Assembly (NCBI GenBank): GCA_043758025.1 | Contig: JAYVOH010000326.1 | Span: 1-19,995, forward strand | Length of the DNA: 19,995 bases | Direction of reading: 5' to 3' | DNA from: VFKE01 sp043758025 | GTDB taxonomy: Bacteria > Verrucomicrobiota > Verrucomicrobiia > Verrucomicrobiales > Verrucomicrobiaceae | Shown here: one piece after another, positions 1-6,388 of the stretch | Numbering within the stretch: position 1 is the first letter of the stretch | Layout of the letters: each line of letters begins with the position of its first letter | Made by a program: the position numbers and the translations under genes | The notes under the pieces: generated by a model | What the model was told of the DNA's origin: nothing | Databases searched by the model: none | What the model saw: the letters and a program-made list of their open reading frames with translations, nothing else

Positions 1-1
1 A

Positions 2-43
2 CCGGAATAAGTGCCGAAGGCCGAGCGAAGCGAGTTATGCCGG
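2..43. repeat. Imperfect inverted repeat, possible dispersed intergenic element
   Basis: Positions 2-10 and 35-43 are inverted copies matching at 8 of 9 bases (ccggaataa against ttatgccgg). Between them lies a GC-rich core made of gccgaagg/ccgagcgaag/cgag words. The low-complexity 'GAAGGCCGAGCGAAGCGAG' style resembles intergenic repeats of GC-rich bacteria, but with one copy in view this is only a suspicion. Nothing that looks like a gene was seen between 1 and 155. Confidence 0.25.
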
Positions 44-155
44 ATTCTTCCTTGACCGAAGCGGAACACTCTGATTCCAGAATGAGCCGAATCAACCCAC
101 TTGAAACAGCGAAGCGCCAAGGATTATGCAAAAGGGCGCGAAAAGTTCTGATGGC

Positions 156-184
156 AAAAAAATAGGCCGCCCTGCATGAGGGCG
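156..184 (-). terminator. Rho-independent terminator of the 110-aa gene
   Basis: Read on the minus strand, a 6-bp perfect stem CGCCCT/AGGGCG (168-173 with 179-184) closes a 5-nt loop and is followed by GGCC, TA and a run of seven T (complement of 156-162). It lies 38 nt past the stop codon of the minus-strand gene that ends at 222, as expected for its intrinsic terminator. Confidence 0.7.
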
Positions 185-221
185 ACCCGGGTTAAAATGA
201 TTGAGACTAATTCTGTCCTGC

Positions 222-554
222 TCAACGCGCGGCAGCAGCGGCGGCAGCAGCAGCATCTGCGCGTGCCAGCACATTGGCGCTGGATGCTTGCTCAATGCCC
301 TTGAGTCCCTTATAAATCTTGGCGTTCTTCTGGGCAAGGCCGCGACCGACCAGGTTCTGAAGCTTTTCGTAGGAACGAAGGCGAAGCATTTCTTCGCCGC
401 CGCTCACGGCGTTTTTAAGCTTCAAGTTGTCATACACAAGCCCAAACAATGTGTTGAACTCGTATGCCTTGCCACTGGTGAGCACATTTACCAACTCATC
501 TGTGACGTGATCAGGAACCCGACGTGAAAAGCGCGTTTTTCTTACGGTAGCCAT
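222..554 (-). CDS. Small basic protein with C-terminal poly-alanine tail, function unknown
   Basis: This 110-aa protein starts MATVRKTRFSRR and ends in A-D followed by nine alanines and R. The frame stays open upstream to 734, but the start at 554 is preferred: a promoter-like -10 box sits 8 nt before it, and the upstream residues look like translated non-coding DNA. The N-terminus is basic (KTRFSRRVPDHV), and the middle is predicted mainly helical with alternating Lys/Leu. I recognise no domain. A small DNA- or RNA-associated protein is a guess from charge only. The nine Ala codons mix GCT, GCC and GCG, so the tract is kept at the protein level and is not a pure trinucleotide repeat. The gene is monocistronic, with its own promoter, a palindrome over the -35 region and an intrinsic terminator. 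Confidence 0.65.
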   Translation of the reverse strand: MATVRKTRFSRRVPDHVTDELVNVLTSGKAYEFNTLFGLVYDNLKLKNAVSGGEEMLRLRSYEKLQNLVGRGLAQKNAKIYKGLKGIEQASSANVLARADAAAAAAAAAR

Positions 555-562
555 AGGATGTA

Positions 563-591
563 AATATAGCACACCTGTCGCATTTTGCGAA
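563..591 (-). promoter_or_regulatory. Sigma-70-like promoter of the 110-aa gene
   Basis: On the minus strand, -35 TTCGCA (586-591, 4 of 6 to consensus) and -10 TATATT (563-568) are separated by 17 nt. The -10 box ends 8 nt before the ATG at 554, so transcription would start at or 1-2 nt before the start codon. No Shine-Dalgarno is visible. Confidence 0.45.
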
Positions 592-609
592 AAGTTTTGT
601 GACTTTTCG
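588..609. promoter_or_regulatory. Perfect palindrome overlapping the -35 box (candidate operator)
   Basis: The 8-bp arms cgaaaagt (588-595) and acttttcg (602-609) are perfect inverted repeats around a 6-nt spacer. The palindrome overlaps the -35 hexamer of the minus-strand promoter, a typical position for a repressor site. No T-run follows the stem, so a terminator is unlikely. Confidence 0.4.
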
Positions 610-687
610 GGAAAAATTTCAGCGATGCGACTCAAAAAGAACCGAAAACCGGGAGTAAGGCGGGGCGATCCGGCGCGATTCAGGGGT

Positions 688-1317
688 TCAATGCCCCTTG
701 AAGCTGGCGACAACCCGGAGCGGGTCACCTCCATCTTTCAGGGCGAAAATCTCATCGCTGGCCGCAAAGGGATTTTCATCAAACATGGCTTTCAAGTTCT
801 CGGCAAAGGACTCCACCAACTCGGGTTTCGCAGGGAAAACATAGAGCGTATTTCGGTTCGGGGCGGCCAGCCAGACTCCGTCAGGAAAGACTTTTTTGAA
901 AATATGCGCCAGGGATGGGGCCAGAAGAATGGCGGCCATGCCGGGATCGTCACTGTGAAAAACGGCATAAAGCACCTGCCCGGCTTCATCTTTTTTCCAT
1001 TCCGGCTGCATCGCTGCCAGGCGCTTGTCCGCTGTCGCCTGCGCCCGCTCCAAAAAAGTCTCCCAGCTGATGCCCAGCTTGGCAAATTCCGCCGCGGTAT
1101 AGGGGCGGATTCCGTGTCCGTTGTCGTTTTCTCGTGCAGGTGTGAAAACGGTGGTCTTGGAGCCGGCGTGATTTTTTGAAGTGTCAGACCCCATCGCCCG
1201 AGGTTCGGGCAGCATGAGAAAAAGTTCCGGTTTGCCACCGGGCGCGGCAGGCTCAGCGGCCAAAACGGTGTGCGCCATCTGGCAGGCCAGCACCATGAAC
1301 AGACTCGTAATCCTCAT
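688..1317 (-). CDS. Secreted protein of unknown function
   Basis: This 209-aa protein begins with a signal peptide: MRITSLFMVLACQMAHTVLA followed by A-EPAAPGG, with cleavage likely after an AxA-like site near residue 21. The mature part is soluble and contains WETFLERAQ, VLYAVFHSDDPGMAAILLAP and LYVFPAKPELVESFAENL. I recognise no family. In-frame ATGs at 1329 and 1362 are alternatives; the one at 1362 has a weak GGAAAG upstream but would put a long stretch before the hydrophobic core. The gene is divergent from the O-methyltransferase, with about 80 bp between the starts. No terminator is evident at its end. Confidence 0.6.
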   Translation of the reverse strand: MRITSLFMVLACQMAHTVLAAEPAAPGGKPELFLMLPEPRAMGSDTSKNHAGSKTTVFTPARENDNGHGIRPYTAAEFAKLGISWETFLERAQATADKRLAAMQPEWKKDEAGQVLYAVFHSDDPGMAAILLAPSLAHIFKKVFPDGVWLAAPNRNTLYVFPAKPELVESFAENLKAMFDENPFAASDEIFALKDGGDPLRVVASFKGH

Positions 1318-1411
1318 CGGGTGCAGCATGGCGGCAATGGAAAGCGCTTCAAGACAAATCATCCCGGTCTTTCCAGCTTCCAAGTTACGTCGGGAGATGT
1401 TAGGAAGCCGG

Positions 1412-2440
1412 ATGCTTCCCCTCACCTCCGCTCCCCAGACCGATCCACTGCGCATCTACCGTTATCGCGACGGACTCTATGCCGCCGATTTGCTGACTGC
1501 GGGCGCGGTTCATCTGGATTTCTTTAACCGGCTGGAAGCTGATCCTGCCACCAAAGCGGAGTGCTGCGCCCGCTTCAACTTCGCGGAACGCCCGGCGGAT
1601 GTCATGCTCACGTTGTTCACCGCGATGGGCTTGATCGAACTTCGTGAGGGAAAATTTCACAACACCGGCCTTGCGAGCGAACACCTCACCTCCGGTTCGC
1701 CGTGGAATCTCACGCCATACTACGCATCACTCAAAGACCGGCCCGTCGTTCAAGATTTTCTCAAGGTGCTCCAGGCGGACAAACCCGCCGGCTGGGGCGG
1801 AGGCGGGCAGCAGCTCGATTGGCACCAGGCCATGGAAACGGAATCCTTCTCTCGCTCATTCACTGCGGCAATGGACTGCCGGGGCACCTACCTCGGCGGA
1901 GTCATGGCCCGGCTGCTGGATTTGTCCGCGCATCGGAAAGTGCTCGACATCGGCGGCGGTTCCGGGATTTACGCCTGCTCGCTGGTGGCGCACCATCCGC
2001 ACCTGCGGGCCTGCGTTTTCGAACAGAGGCCGGTGGATCGCATCACGGCCAGATGCATCAAGGAACGCGAGTTCACGGGCTGGGTGGAAGTGGCGACCGG
2101 CGACATGTTCAAAGACCCGCTGCCCATGGACTGCGATGTTCATCTTTTTTCCAACGTCCTGCACGACTGGGGCGTGAAGGAAGTGCGTGATCTGCTCGGA
2201 ATATCCCGCAAATCCATGCCCGTCGGCGGCTTGCTCATCATTCATGACGCCTTCATCAATGCCGACAAAACGGGGCCGCTGCCCGTGGCGGAGTATTCCG
2301 CGCTGCTGATGCATTCCACCCAGGGCAAATGCTATTCAACCGCCGAATACGCTGAACTGTTGGAAGAAGCCGGCTTCCTTCCGGGCACTTATAGCGACAC
2401 CGCCGCTGACCGTGGTTTCATGATCGCAACGGCAGTTTGA
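1412..2440 (+). CDS. SAM-dependent O-methyltransferase (acetylserotonin/hydroxyneurosporene OMT family)
   Basis: This 342-aa protein has the class I OMT architecture common to plant and bacterial small-molecule O-methyltransferases. An N-terminal winged-helix dimerisation domain (about residues 20-100, GLYAADLLTAGAVHLDFF and the FTAMGLIEL helix) precedes a Rossmann methyltransferase domain. SAM motif I is VLDIGGGSG (about 176-184), and the acidic GDMF follows downstream. FSNVLHDWG (about 246-254) carries the His of the LHDW motif that acts as general base in this family. The start at 1412 has AGGAAG four nt upstream. An ATG at 1397 is possible, and the frame is open further upstream, but that part overlaps the divergent secreted gene. 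The methyl acceptor cannot be told from sequence, and there is no biosynthetic neighbour. Confidence 0.85.
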   Translation: MLPLTSAPQTDPLRIYRYRDGLYAADLLTAGAVHLDFFNRLEADPATKAECCARFNFAERPADVMLTLFTAMGLIELREGKFHNTGLASEHLTSGSPWNLTPYYASLKDRPVVQDFLKVLQADKPAGWGGGGQQLDWHQAMETESFSRSFTAAMDCRGTYLGGVMARLLDLSAHRKVLDIGGGSGIYACSLVAHHPHLRACVFEQRPVDRITARCIKEREFTGWVEVATGDMFKDPLPMDCDVHLFSNVLHDWGVKEVRDLLGISRKSMPVGGLLIIHDAFINADKTGPLPVAEYSALLMHSTQGKCYSTAEYAELLEEAGFLPGTYSDTAADRGFMIATAV

Positions 2441-2489
2441 CCACCGTCCAAATTTCGTTGTGAATTTTTGAAATATCGCCTTAAACTTT

Positions 2490-3104
2490 ATGTTCTTAAC
2501 TGCCATGTTCCATCGACCGACCCTAATCGCCTCAGCCTGCCTGGTTGCCGCCTCATCATTCGCCACGGATTTCAAAACCCAGGTGGCGCCGATATTTAAA
2601 CAGTTCTGTTACAAGTGCCATTCCGAGGCTGAGAAGAAAGAAAAGGGCAAGCTCGTGCTCGACAACACGCAACGTCTCGCGCAGAAAATCAGCGCCACCG
2701 GCATCATCAAGCCCGGCAATCCCGAGGGCAGCAGTTTCTTCAAGTCATTCATCCTACCTACCGATGAAGACGATCACATGCCGCCGCCCAAGCAAGCACA
2801 GCCACCCAAGGCGAGCATCGACATCGTGAAAGCCTGGATCGCCGAGGGCGCATCCTTTGATGGTGGCAAAAGCACTCCCGCCACGCCCGCGACATCATCA
2901 GTTTCCGCAGCGCCTTCGCCTGCTCCCGGTGGTGCGGCCTTGCAGACATGGACGAGTGTTGACGGAAGAAGCATCCAGGCAAAATTTGTCCGCATGGAAG
3001 GGGAAAACGTTGTCATCCAGCGCAACGACGGCCAGACATTCACTTTGCCTTTGATCAAACTCTCGCCCGCGAGCCAGGAACTGGCGAAAAAGGGCGGTCA
3101 GTAA
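2490..3104 (+). CDS. Secreted planctomycete-type cytochrome c with SHD1 domain
   Basis: This 204-aa protein has a signal peptide (residues 1-26, ending SSFAT) followed by a PSCyt1-like haem domain. The haem-binding CYKCH is at residues 40-44, and HMPPP with Met97 is the probable distal ligand. A Pro/Ala/Ser linker (about 130-148) leads to a C-terminal SHD1 (SLA1-homology) beta domain (about 150-204: TWTSVDGRSIQAKFV, VVIQRNDGQTFTLPL). In Planctomycetes and Verrucomicrobia the PSCyt1 haem domain usually heads large DUF1549/DUF1553 proteins; here it stands alone with SHD1. It probably acts in the periplasm in electron transfer or carbohydrate binding. There is no good Shine-Dalgarno at 2490, and ATG 2505 is an alternative start. 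It is downstream of the OMT by 49 bp on the same strand. Confidence 0.82.
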   Translation: MFLTAMFHRPTLIASACLVAASSFATDFKTQVAPIFKQFCYKCHSEAEKKEKGKLVLDNTQRLAQKISATGIIKPGNPEGSSFFKSFILPTDEDDHMPPPKQAQPPKASIDIVKAWIAEGASFDGGKSTPATPATSSVSAAPSPAPGGAALQTWTSVDGRSIQAKFVRMEGENVVIQRNDGQTFTLPLIKLSPASQELAKKGGQ

Positions 3105-3132
3105 TTCTGGAAGACAGGCACAGAACCCCGCT

Positions 3133-3720
3133 TCAAAGCCCCGGCGGATGCCGCATCGAGTAACCTCTGAAACTACGCGCCGTCGGGCGCCAGCGCGGGC
3201 CATCACCGCGCCCGCTTCCAAAGTCGCTCGTATCAAATCGCAGGCCAAGAACACTCATGAAAACGTGACCGTTTTTCATGAAGATCGTGATGTATTTCCC
3301 CGGCCCCGGCTCGCCGAATTTAAGAAATTCGCGCGACTGAAGCGGCCCCTTCAGCAATCCGGCTCCATGCAATACATAGGATACCGAGCCCGAACAGTCA
3401 TACCCCCGGTCATTCAAATATTTATGCCCACCACCCCAGACGTAGGGCTTGCCTTGCAAGCCATTGGCCGCATCCACCACACAATGCACCGGCATCGGGA
3501 CCGAAGCGGGTGCTTGCGCATAGCGACCGTTGTAGCTGAGAAATTCACGTGATGAACCCGACATACTTCCCAGACTGGCAACGCTCGCGAATGTGCGCGA
3601 TTGCTCCTGACGCGACGGGTTCTGGGCTGCTGCATTTTTCGCCAGGACTGCAACCAAGAGCAGCCAGACCATTCTGCACAGGGCCCAGTTCTTTGATTGA
3701 TTTGGTGATGTTGGTTGCAT
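3133..3720 (-). CDS. Secreted NlpC/P60-like cysteine hydrolase
   Basis: This 195-aa protein has an N-terminal signal sequence (hydrophobic MVWLLLVAVLA about 17-27, then AAAQ). A domain with NlpC/P60 landmarks follows: KPYVWGGGHKYLNDRGYDCSGSVSYVL places the candidate nucleophile Cys109 in the DCSG motif at the start of a helix, and GHVFM gives His152. Such enzymes usually cleave D-gamma-glutamyl-meso-diaminopimelate or N-acyl bonds in peptidoglycan. The segment after the His (FDTSDFGSGRGDGPRW) matches the usual end of the fold, so the domain looks complete. An in-frame ATG at 3732 adds four residues (MVLI). The gene is convergent with the cytochrome gene and divergent from lysC across an AT-rich spacer. 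Confidence 0.75.
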   Translation of the reverse strand: MQPTSPNQSKNWALCRMVWLLLVAVLAKNAAAQNPSRQEQSRTFASVASLGSMSGSSREFLSYNGRYAQAPASVPMPVHCVVDAANGLQGKPYVWGGGHKYLNDRGYDCSGSVSYVLHGAGLLKGPLQSREFLKFGEPGPGKYITIFMKNGHVFMSVLGLRFDTSDFGSGRGDGPRWRPTARSFRGYSMRHPPGL

Positions 3721-3750
3721 GATAAGGACCATTTCTAAGGAAAAATGGCA

Positions 3751-3836
3751 TTACGGAATTTATAACAAATAGTTATTAAAGCTACATTTATCTCGATGCA
3801 TTAATTTAATTTGATTAAGATATAAGGATTACTTAA
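3751..3836. promoter_or_regulatory. AT-rich divergent intergenic region
   Basis: About 85 bp between the NlpC/P60-like gene and lysC are far richer in A and T than the surrounding DNA (for example ttaatttaatttgattaag). It holds several TATAAG/TTTAAT-like hexamers, but none with a convincing -35 partner at 17 nt. It is the natural place for both promoters; I cannot pin either one down. Confidence 0.35.
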
Positions 3837-3926
3837 ATGCCCTCACCTGCACCTGCCGCTTGCACCCTCGGTAAAGCGTGCCATCCTCCGCGCTCTTTTC
3901 CGCTCGCACTTCACGCATGGCTTTAA
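3837..3926 (+). other. Candidate upstream ORF overlapping the lysC start
   Basis: An ATG at 3837 is preceded by AAGGA (3824-3828) at 8-nt spacing, one of the better ribosome-binding sites in this window. It opens a 29-codon frame (MPSPAPAACTLGKACHPPRS, then FPLALHAWL) that stops at TAA 3924-3926, inside the first codons of lysC in another frame. It could feed ribosomes into lysC by termination-reinitiation. It is not rich in Lys or Thr, so it is not a classical attenuator leader peptide. Confidence 0.3.
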
Positions 3927-5134
3927 TCGTTCAGAAATATGGCGGCACCTCGGTGGGCAACCCCGAGCGCATCCGCAATGTCGCCCGCCGGGTCATCGAG
4001 ACCCAGCGTGAGGGCCATCAGGTCGTCGCCGTCGTCTCCGCCATGTCCGGCGTCACCGACGGCCTCCTCAAGCTCGCGCGCGAAGTTTCGGAAACCCCCA
4101 CCGAGCGCGAGCTGGACGTCCTCCTCTCCACTGGCGAGCAGCAAACCATCGCCCTCACCGCGATGGCCATCAATTCCCTCGGCGGCAAAGCGGTTTCCCT
4201 TACCGGCGCGCAAGCCGGCATCCAGACCGACGGCGTTCACACCAAGGCCCGCATCGCCAACATCACGCCCACCGAAGTCCACGAAATGCTCGATGAAGGA
4301 AACATCGTCATCCTCGCCGGTTTCCAAGGACAGACACGCGACGGCCAGATCACCACGCTCGGACGCGGCGGCTCCGACCTCACCGCCATTGCCATGGCCG
4401 GAGCCTTGAAAGCCGACCTCTGCCAGATCTTCACCGATGTGGACGGCGTCTATACCTGCGATCCCCGCGTGGTGAAGACCGCCCAAAAAATAGATGTCAT
4501 CAGCTACGACGAAATGCTGGAAATGGCCAGCAGCGGCAGCAAGGTGATGCAAAGCCGCAGCGTCGAATTTGCCAAAAAATTCGGCGTCCGATTTGAAGTC
4601 CGCAACAGCATGAACAACAACCCAGGAACGCTCGTGAAAGAGGAAGAACCCGGCATGGAGTCTGTCGTCGTCCGCGGCGTCAGCATCGAACGCAACCAGG
4701 CCAAAGTCACCATCGATGACGTGCCCGACCGCCCCGGCGTGGCTGCAAAAATCTTCGGTGCCATCAACCGCGCGAACATCGTCATCGACATGATCGTGCA
4801 AAACGTTAGCTGGGACGGCGAGACCGACATCAGCTTCACCTGCAGCACCGCCGACCTGCCCAAAGCCGAGAGCGAATTAAAGAAGATCATCACCGAACTG
4901 GGCGACAAAGTTAAACTGCGCACCCAAGGCGGCGTCGCCAAGCTCAGCATCGTCGGCATCGGCATGAGAAGCCACAGCGGCGTCGCCGCCAAAATGTTCA
5001 GCGCCCTCTCCCAAGCCGGCATCAACATCCAGATGATCTCCACCAGCGAGATCAAGACCGCCGTTACGGTCAACGAAAGCGAGATCGAAAACGCCGCCCG
5101 CGTCGTGCACACAGCTTTTGGGTTGGATGCGTGA
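3917..5134 (+). CDS. lysC: Aspartate kinase (aspartokinase)
   Basis: This 405-aa enzyme phosphorylates L-aspartate in the cytoplasm, the first step to lysine, diaminopimelate, threonine and methionine. The N-terminal kinase domain opens MALIVQKYGGTSVG, the canonical KxGGTS motif. TLGRGGSDLTAIAMAGALKA and IFTDVDGVYTCDPR are the nucleotide- and substrate-binding segments. Two C-terminal ACT domains follow (about 260-330, VTIDDVPDRPGVAAKIF; about 341-405, LSIVGIGMRSHSGVAAKMF), which normally give feedback inhibition by Lys and/or Thr. Length fits the monofunctional class. The start at 3917 is chosen because the family begins exactly at this Met; an in-frame ATG at 3878 would add 13 unrelated residues. 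No Shine-Dalgarno precedes 3917, but an upstream ORF overlaps it. An internal second start for a beta subunit is possible in this family but not evident. Confidence 0.95.
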   Translation: MALIVQKYGGTSVGNPERIRNVARRVIETQREGHQVVAVVSAMSGVTDGLLKLAREVSETPTERELDVLLSTGEQQTIALTAMAINSLGGKAVSLTGAQAGIQTDGVHTKARIANITPTEVHEMLDEGNIVILAGFQGQTRDGQITTLGRGGSDLTAIAMAGALKADLCQIFTDVDGVYTCDPRVVKTAQKIDVISYDEMLEMASSGSKVMQSRSVEFAKKFGVRFEVRNSMNNNPGTLVKEEEPGMESVVVRGVSIERNQAKVTIDDVPDRPGVAAKIFGAINRANIVIDMIVQNVSWDGETDISFTCSTADLPKAESELKKIITELGDKVKLRTQGGVAKLSIVGIGMRSHSGVAAKMFSALSQAGINIQMISTSEIKTAVTVNESEIENAARVVHTAFGLDA

Positions 5135-5148
5135 ATCGAAATTTGCGC

Positions 5149-5176
5149 TTCACAAGTAGTCTGCGGGTGGTAAAAT
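5149..5176 (+). promoter_or_regulatory. Sigma-70-like promoter of the MazF-type module
   Basis: TTCACA (5149-5154, 5 of 6 to the -35 consensus) and TAAAAT (5171-5176, 5 of 6 to the -10 consensus) are separated by 16 nt. The -10 ends 8 nt before the antitoxin ATG at 5185, giving a leader of zero to two nt. Confidence 0.55.
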
Positions 5177-5184
5177 TTGGAATC

Positions 5185-5412
5185 ATGACCACGCTCGCTG
5201 AAATTGAAACCGCAGTGTCGGTGCTTTCCACCGAGGAACTGCACAATCTTGAGCGCACCTTGCACAAGATTTACCAGCAGCGGGGCGCGCACCTGTTTTA
5301 CGACGACCGCCATGGCACGACGAGTGAGGAAGATTTGATCGCCGAGGCAGATATCGCTTTCATGGCCTACGATCGCGCGGAGGAGGCTCATGCCACAGGC
5401 CAGACGCGGTGA
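5185..5412 (+). CDS. Antitoxin of a MazF/PemK-type toxin-antitoxin module
   Basis: This 75-aa, largely helical, acidic protein starts MTTLAEIETAVSVLSTEEL. It lies directly upstream of, and overlaps by 23 nt, a MazF/PemK-type toxin gene, the usual antitoxin position. The N-terminal '(L)xEIExAVxxLSxEEL' pattern is shared with small verrucomicrobial antitoxins. I see no ribbon-helix-helix or AbrB fold, so DNA binding and autoregulation are uncertain. The acidic middle (FYDDRHGTTSEEDLIAEADI) would suit binding to the basic toxin. The start at 5185 is chosen because it matches the promoter spacing; the frame is open upstream to 5131 (GTG) but that stretch contains the promoter. Confidence 0.7.
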   Translation: MTTLAEIETAVSVLSTEELHNLERTLHKIYQQRGAHLFYDDRHGTTSEEDLIAEADIAFMAYDRAEEAHATGQTR

Positions 5413-5710
5413 AGTCTGGCTCGTGGACTTGGGCCTCGCGGCCAAGGTCCGTCCTGCGCTCGTGGTCAGCACAGCGTTCACCGAGAACGAGCGGGCCCTC
5501 TACTCCGTAATGCCGCACACGACCGCCGTATGGGGCACTCGTTTCGAGGCAGTCATTCCCGTGAAATGGCTGGAAGCTGGTGCCTTCGATGCTCAAGGAA
5601 TTCGGCCAGTGCCGTCGAAAGTGTTCCTGAGAAAGCTCGGGACCCTGAGTAACGATCAACTCTCGAATGCAGAAGCCGCCATCGCCGCTTGGTTCAGTTT
5701 GAAACACTGA
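5390..5710 (+). CDS. MazF/PemK-family endoribonuclease toxin
   Basis: This 106-aa protein has the family signature near its N-terminus: RRGEVWLVDLG (5-15), then KVRPALVVST (19-28), where the Arg and Ser/Thr contribute to the RNA-cleaving site. The rest follows the SH3-like barrel pattern, with VIPVKWLEAGAFDAQGIRPVPSKVF and LRKLGTLSNDQL. MazF-type toxins cleave mRNA at short specific sites. The start at 5390 has a strong GGAGGAGG (5379-5386) inside the antitoxin gene, so the toxin is translated from its own site in the overlap. It is convergent with the polysaccharide-export-like gene. The cut site cannot be predicted from sequence. Confidence 0.85.
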   Translation: MPQARRGEVWLVDLGLAAKVRPALVVSTAFTENERALYSVMPHTTAVWGTRFEAVIPVKWLEAGAFDAQGIRPVPSKVFLRKLGTLSNDQLSNAEAAIAAWFSLKH

Positions 5711-5730
5711 GGCTGCGCGCGTCAGCTCGT

Positions 5731-6112
5731 TCAGTAGGAACATCCGCAAAAGCCAGGTGCTTCAAGCGCACTCACCAAAACCGTTGCGCATGCGAAATAC
5801 TGCTTCTCCAGCTCAACGCTTTACAGCGTAAGCCAGCTTCTTCATGGTGATACCTGCGGCCTTGATTGGACCAAGCTGGGGGCAATTTACCGTCCCATCA
5901 TCCTGAACCAGCAAGTTATACTTCATGCCTTCGTCTTGGACGATGCTCAGTGAAATTCGATCACCGATTTTTAGCAGCCGTGTGTCGTCCAGCAATTCCA
6001 TGCTGCTCGGCTGAGTAGAAGCCGACTGCTCGGTCACAATAACCGGATACTTTGACTCCCCGCTGAAAACCAGCGGACTAATCATCGCCGCAACGGCCCA
6101 CAACCATTTCAT
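5731..6112 (-). pseudogene. Frameshifted polysaccharide-export (Poly_export/Wza N-terminal) domain protein
   Basis: From ATG 6112 the frame encodes 99 aa. It has a signal peptide (MKWLWAVAAMISPLVFSGES) and a Poly_export-like domain with LLKIGDRISLSIVQDEG (47-63), VQDDGTVNCPQLGPIKAAG and the end of ITMKKLAYAVKR, then TGA at 5813-5815. The next frame continues the family pattern without a gap: ELEKQYFACATVLVSALEAP, to a TGA at 5731. Removing one base at 5815/5816 would join them as AVKR-ELEKQYF. The intact product would be about 125 aa, a small Poly_export-only protein without SLBB domains. Wza-type proteins form outer-membrane polysaccharide export channels; this short form may do something else. 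Either a recent inactivation, a sequencing error or a recoded gene is possible. A TCATG-ctaa-CATGA dyad lies just upstream (6120-6133). Confidence 0.65.
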
Positions 6113-6243
6113 CTTAATGTCATGCTAACATGATATCGCGCGCTGCGGAAAGTGAAAATTTTCGAGCTTGCACTTGTGTCGTGAAAGCGGCCAGTATGAC
6201 TTCCTCTCAAAAAGCAAAGGAACACGAGTGTAATATGAGACCA

Positions 6244-6289
6244 CCCGCCCAATTGGCTCGTTCGCAACGTCATAAGAAACTTGGGCGGG
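6244..6289. repeat. 9-bp perfect inverted repeat in the spacer before the VapBC module
   Basis: CCCGCCCAA (6244-6252) and TTGGGCGGG (6281-6289) pair perfectly across a 28-nt loop. No T-run follows on either strand, so it is not a standard terminator. It sits in the 276-bp spacer between the polysaccharide-export remnant and the VapBC module, where no convincing gene was found. Confidence 0.4.
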
Positions 6290-6353
6290 CAAATTCCATC
6301 ATGCGCACACCTTTATTTTCAAGGAAGTGACATTGTGATTGGCCGCCTACATC

Positions 6354-6382
6354 TTGACGGCAACCGCCCATGCCATGATAAT
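6354..6382 (+). promoter_or_regulatory. Sigma-70-like promoter of the VapBC-like module
   Basis: TTGACG (6354-6359, 5 of 6) and GATAAT (6377-6382, 5 of 6) are separated by the ideal 17 nt. The -10 box ends 6 nt before the ATG at 6389, so the predicted transcription start coincides with the start codon. Confidence 0.6.
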
Positions 6383-6388
6383 GTTGGC

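Noticed and set aside
1181..1411. N-terminal extension of the O-methyltransferase frame
   Set aside because: It overlaps the divergent signal-peptide gene and lacks family similarity. The ATG at 1412 has its own AGGAAG.
3878..3916. Extended lysC start giving 13 extra residues
   Set aside because: Aspartate kinases begin at MALIVQKYGGTS; the extension is Ser/Arg-rich and unconserved as far as I know.
3923..4801. Long open frame on the minus strand inside lysC (292 codons)
   Set aside because: It is the antisense shadow of a GC-rich conserved gene. Its translation is Asp/His/Gly-rich low complexity with no motif.
6130..6330. 66-codon plus-strand frame in the spacer before the VapBC module
   Set aside because: It has no ribosome-binding site, a mixed composition with no pattern, and runs through the 9-bp inverted repeat.
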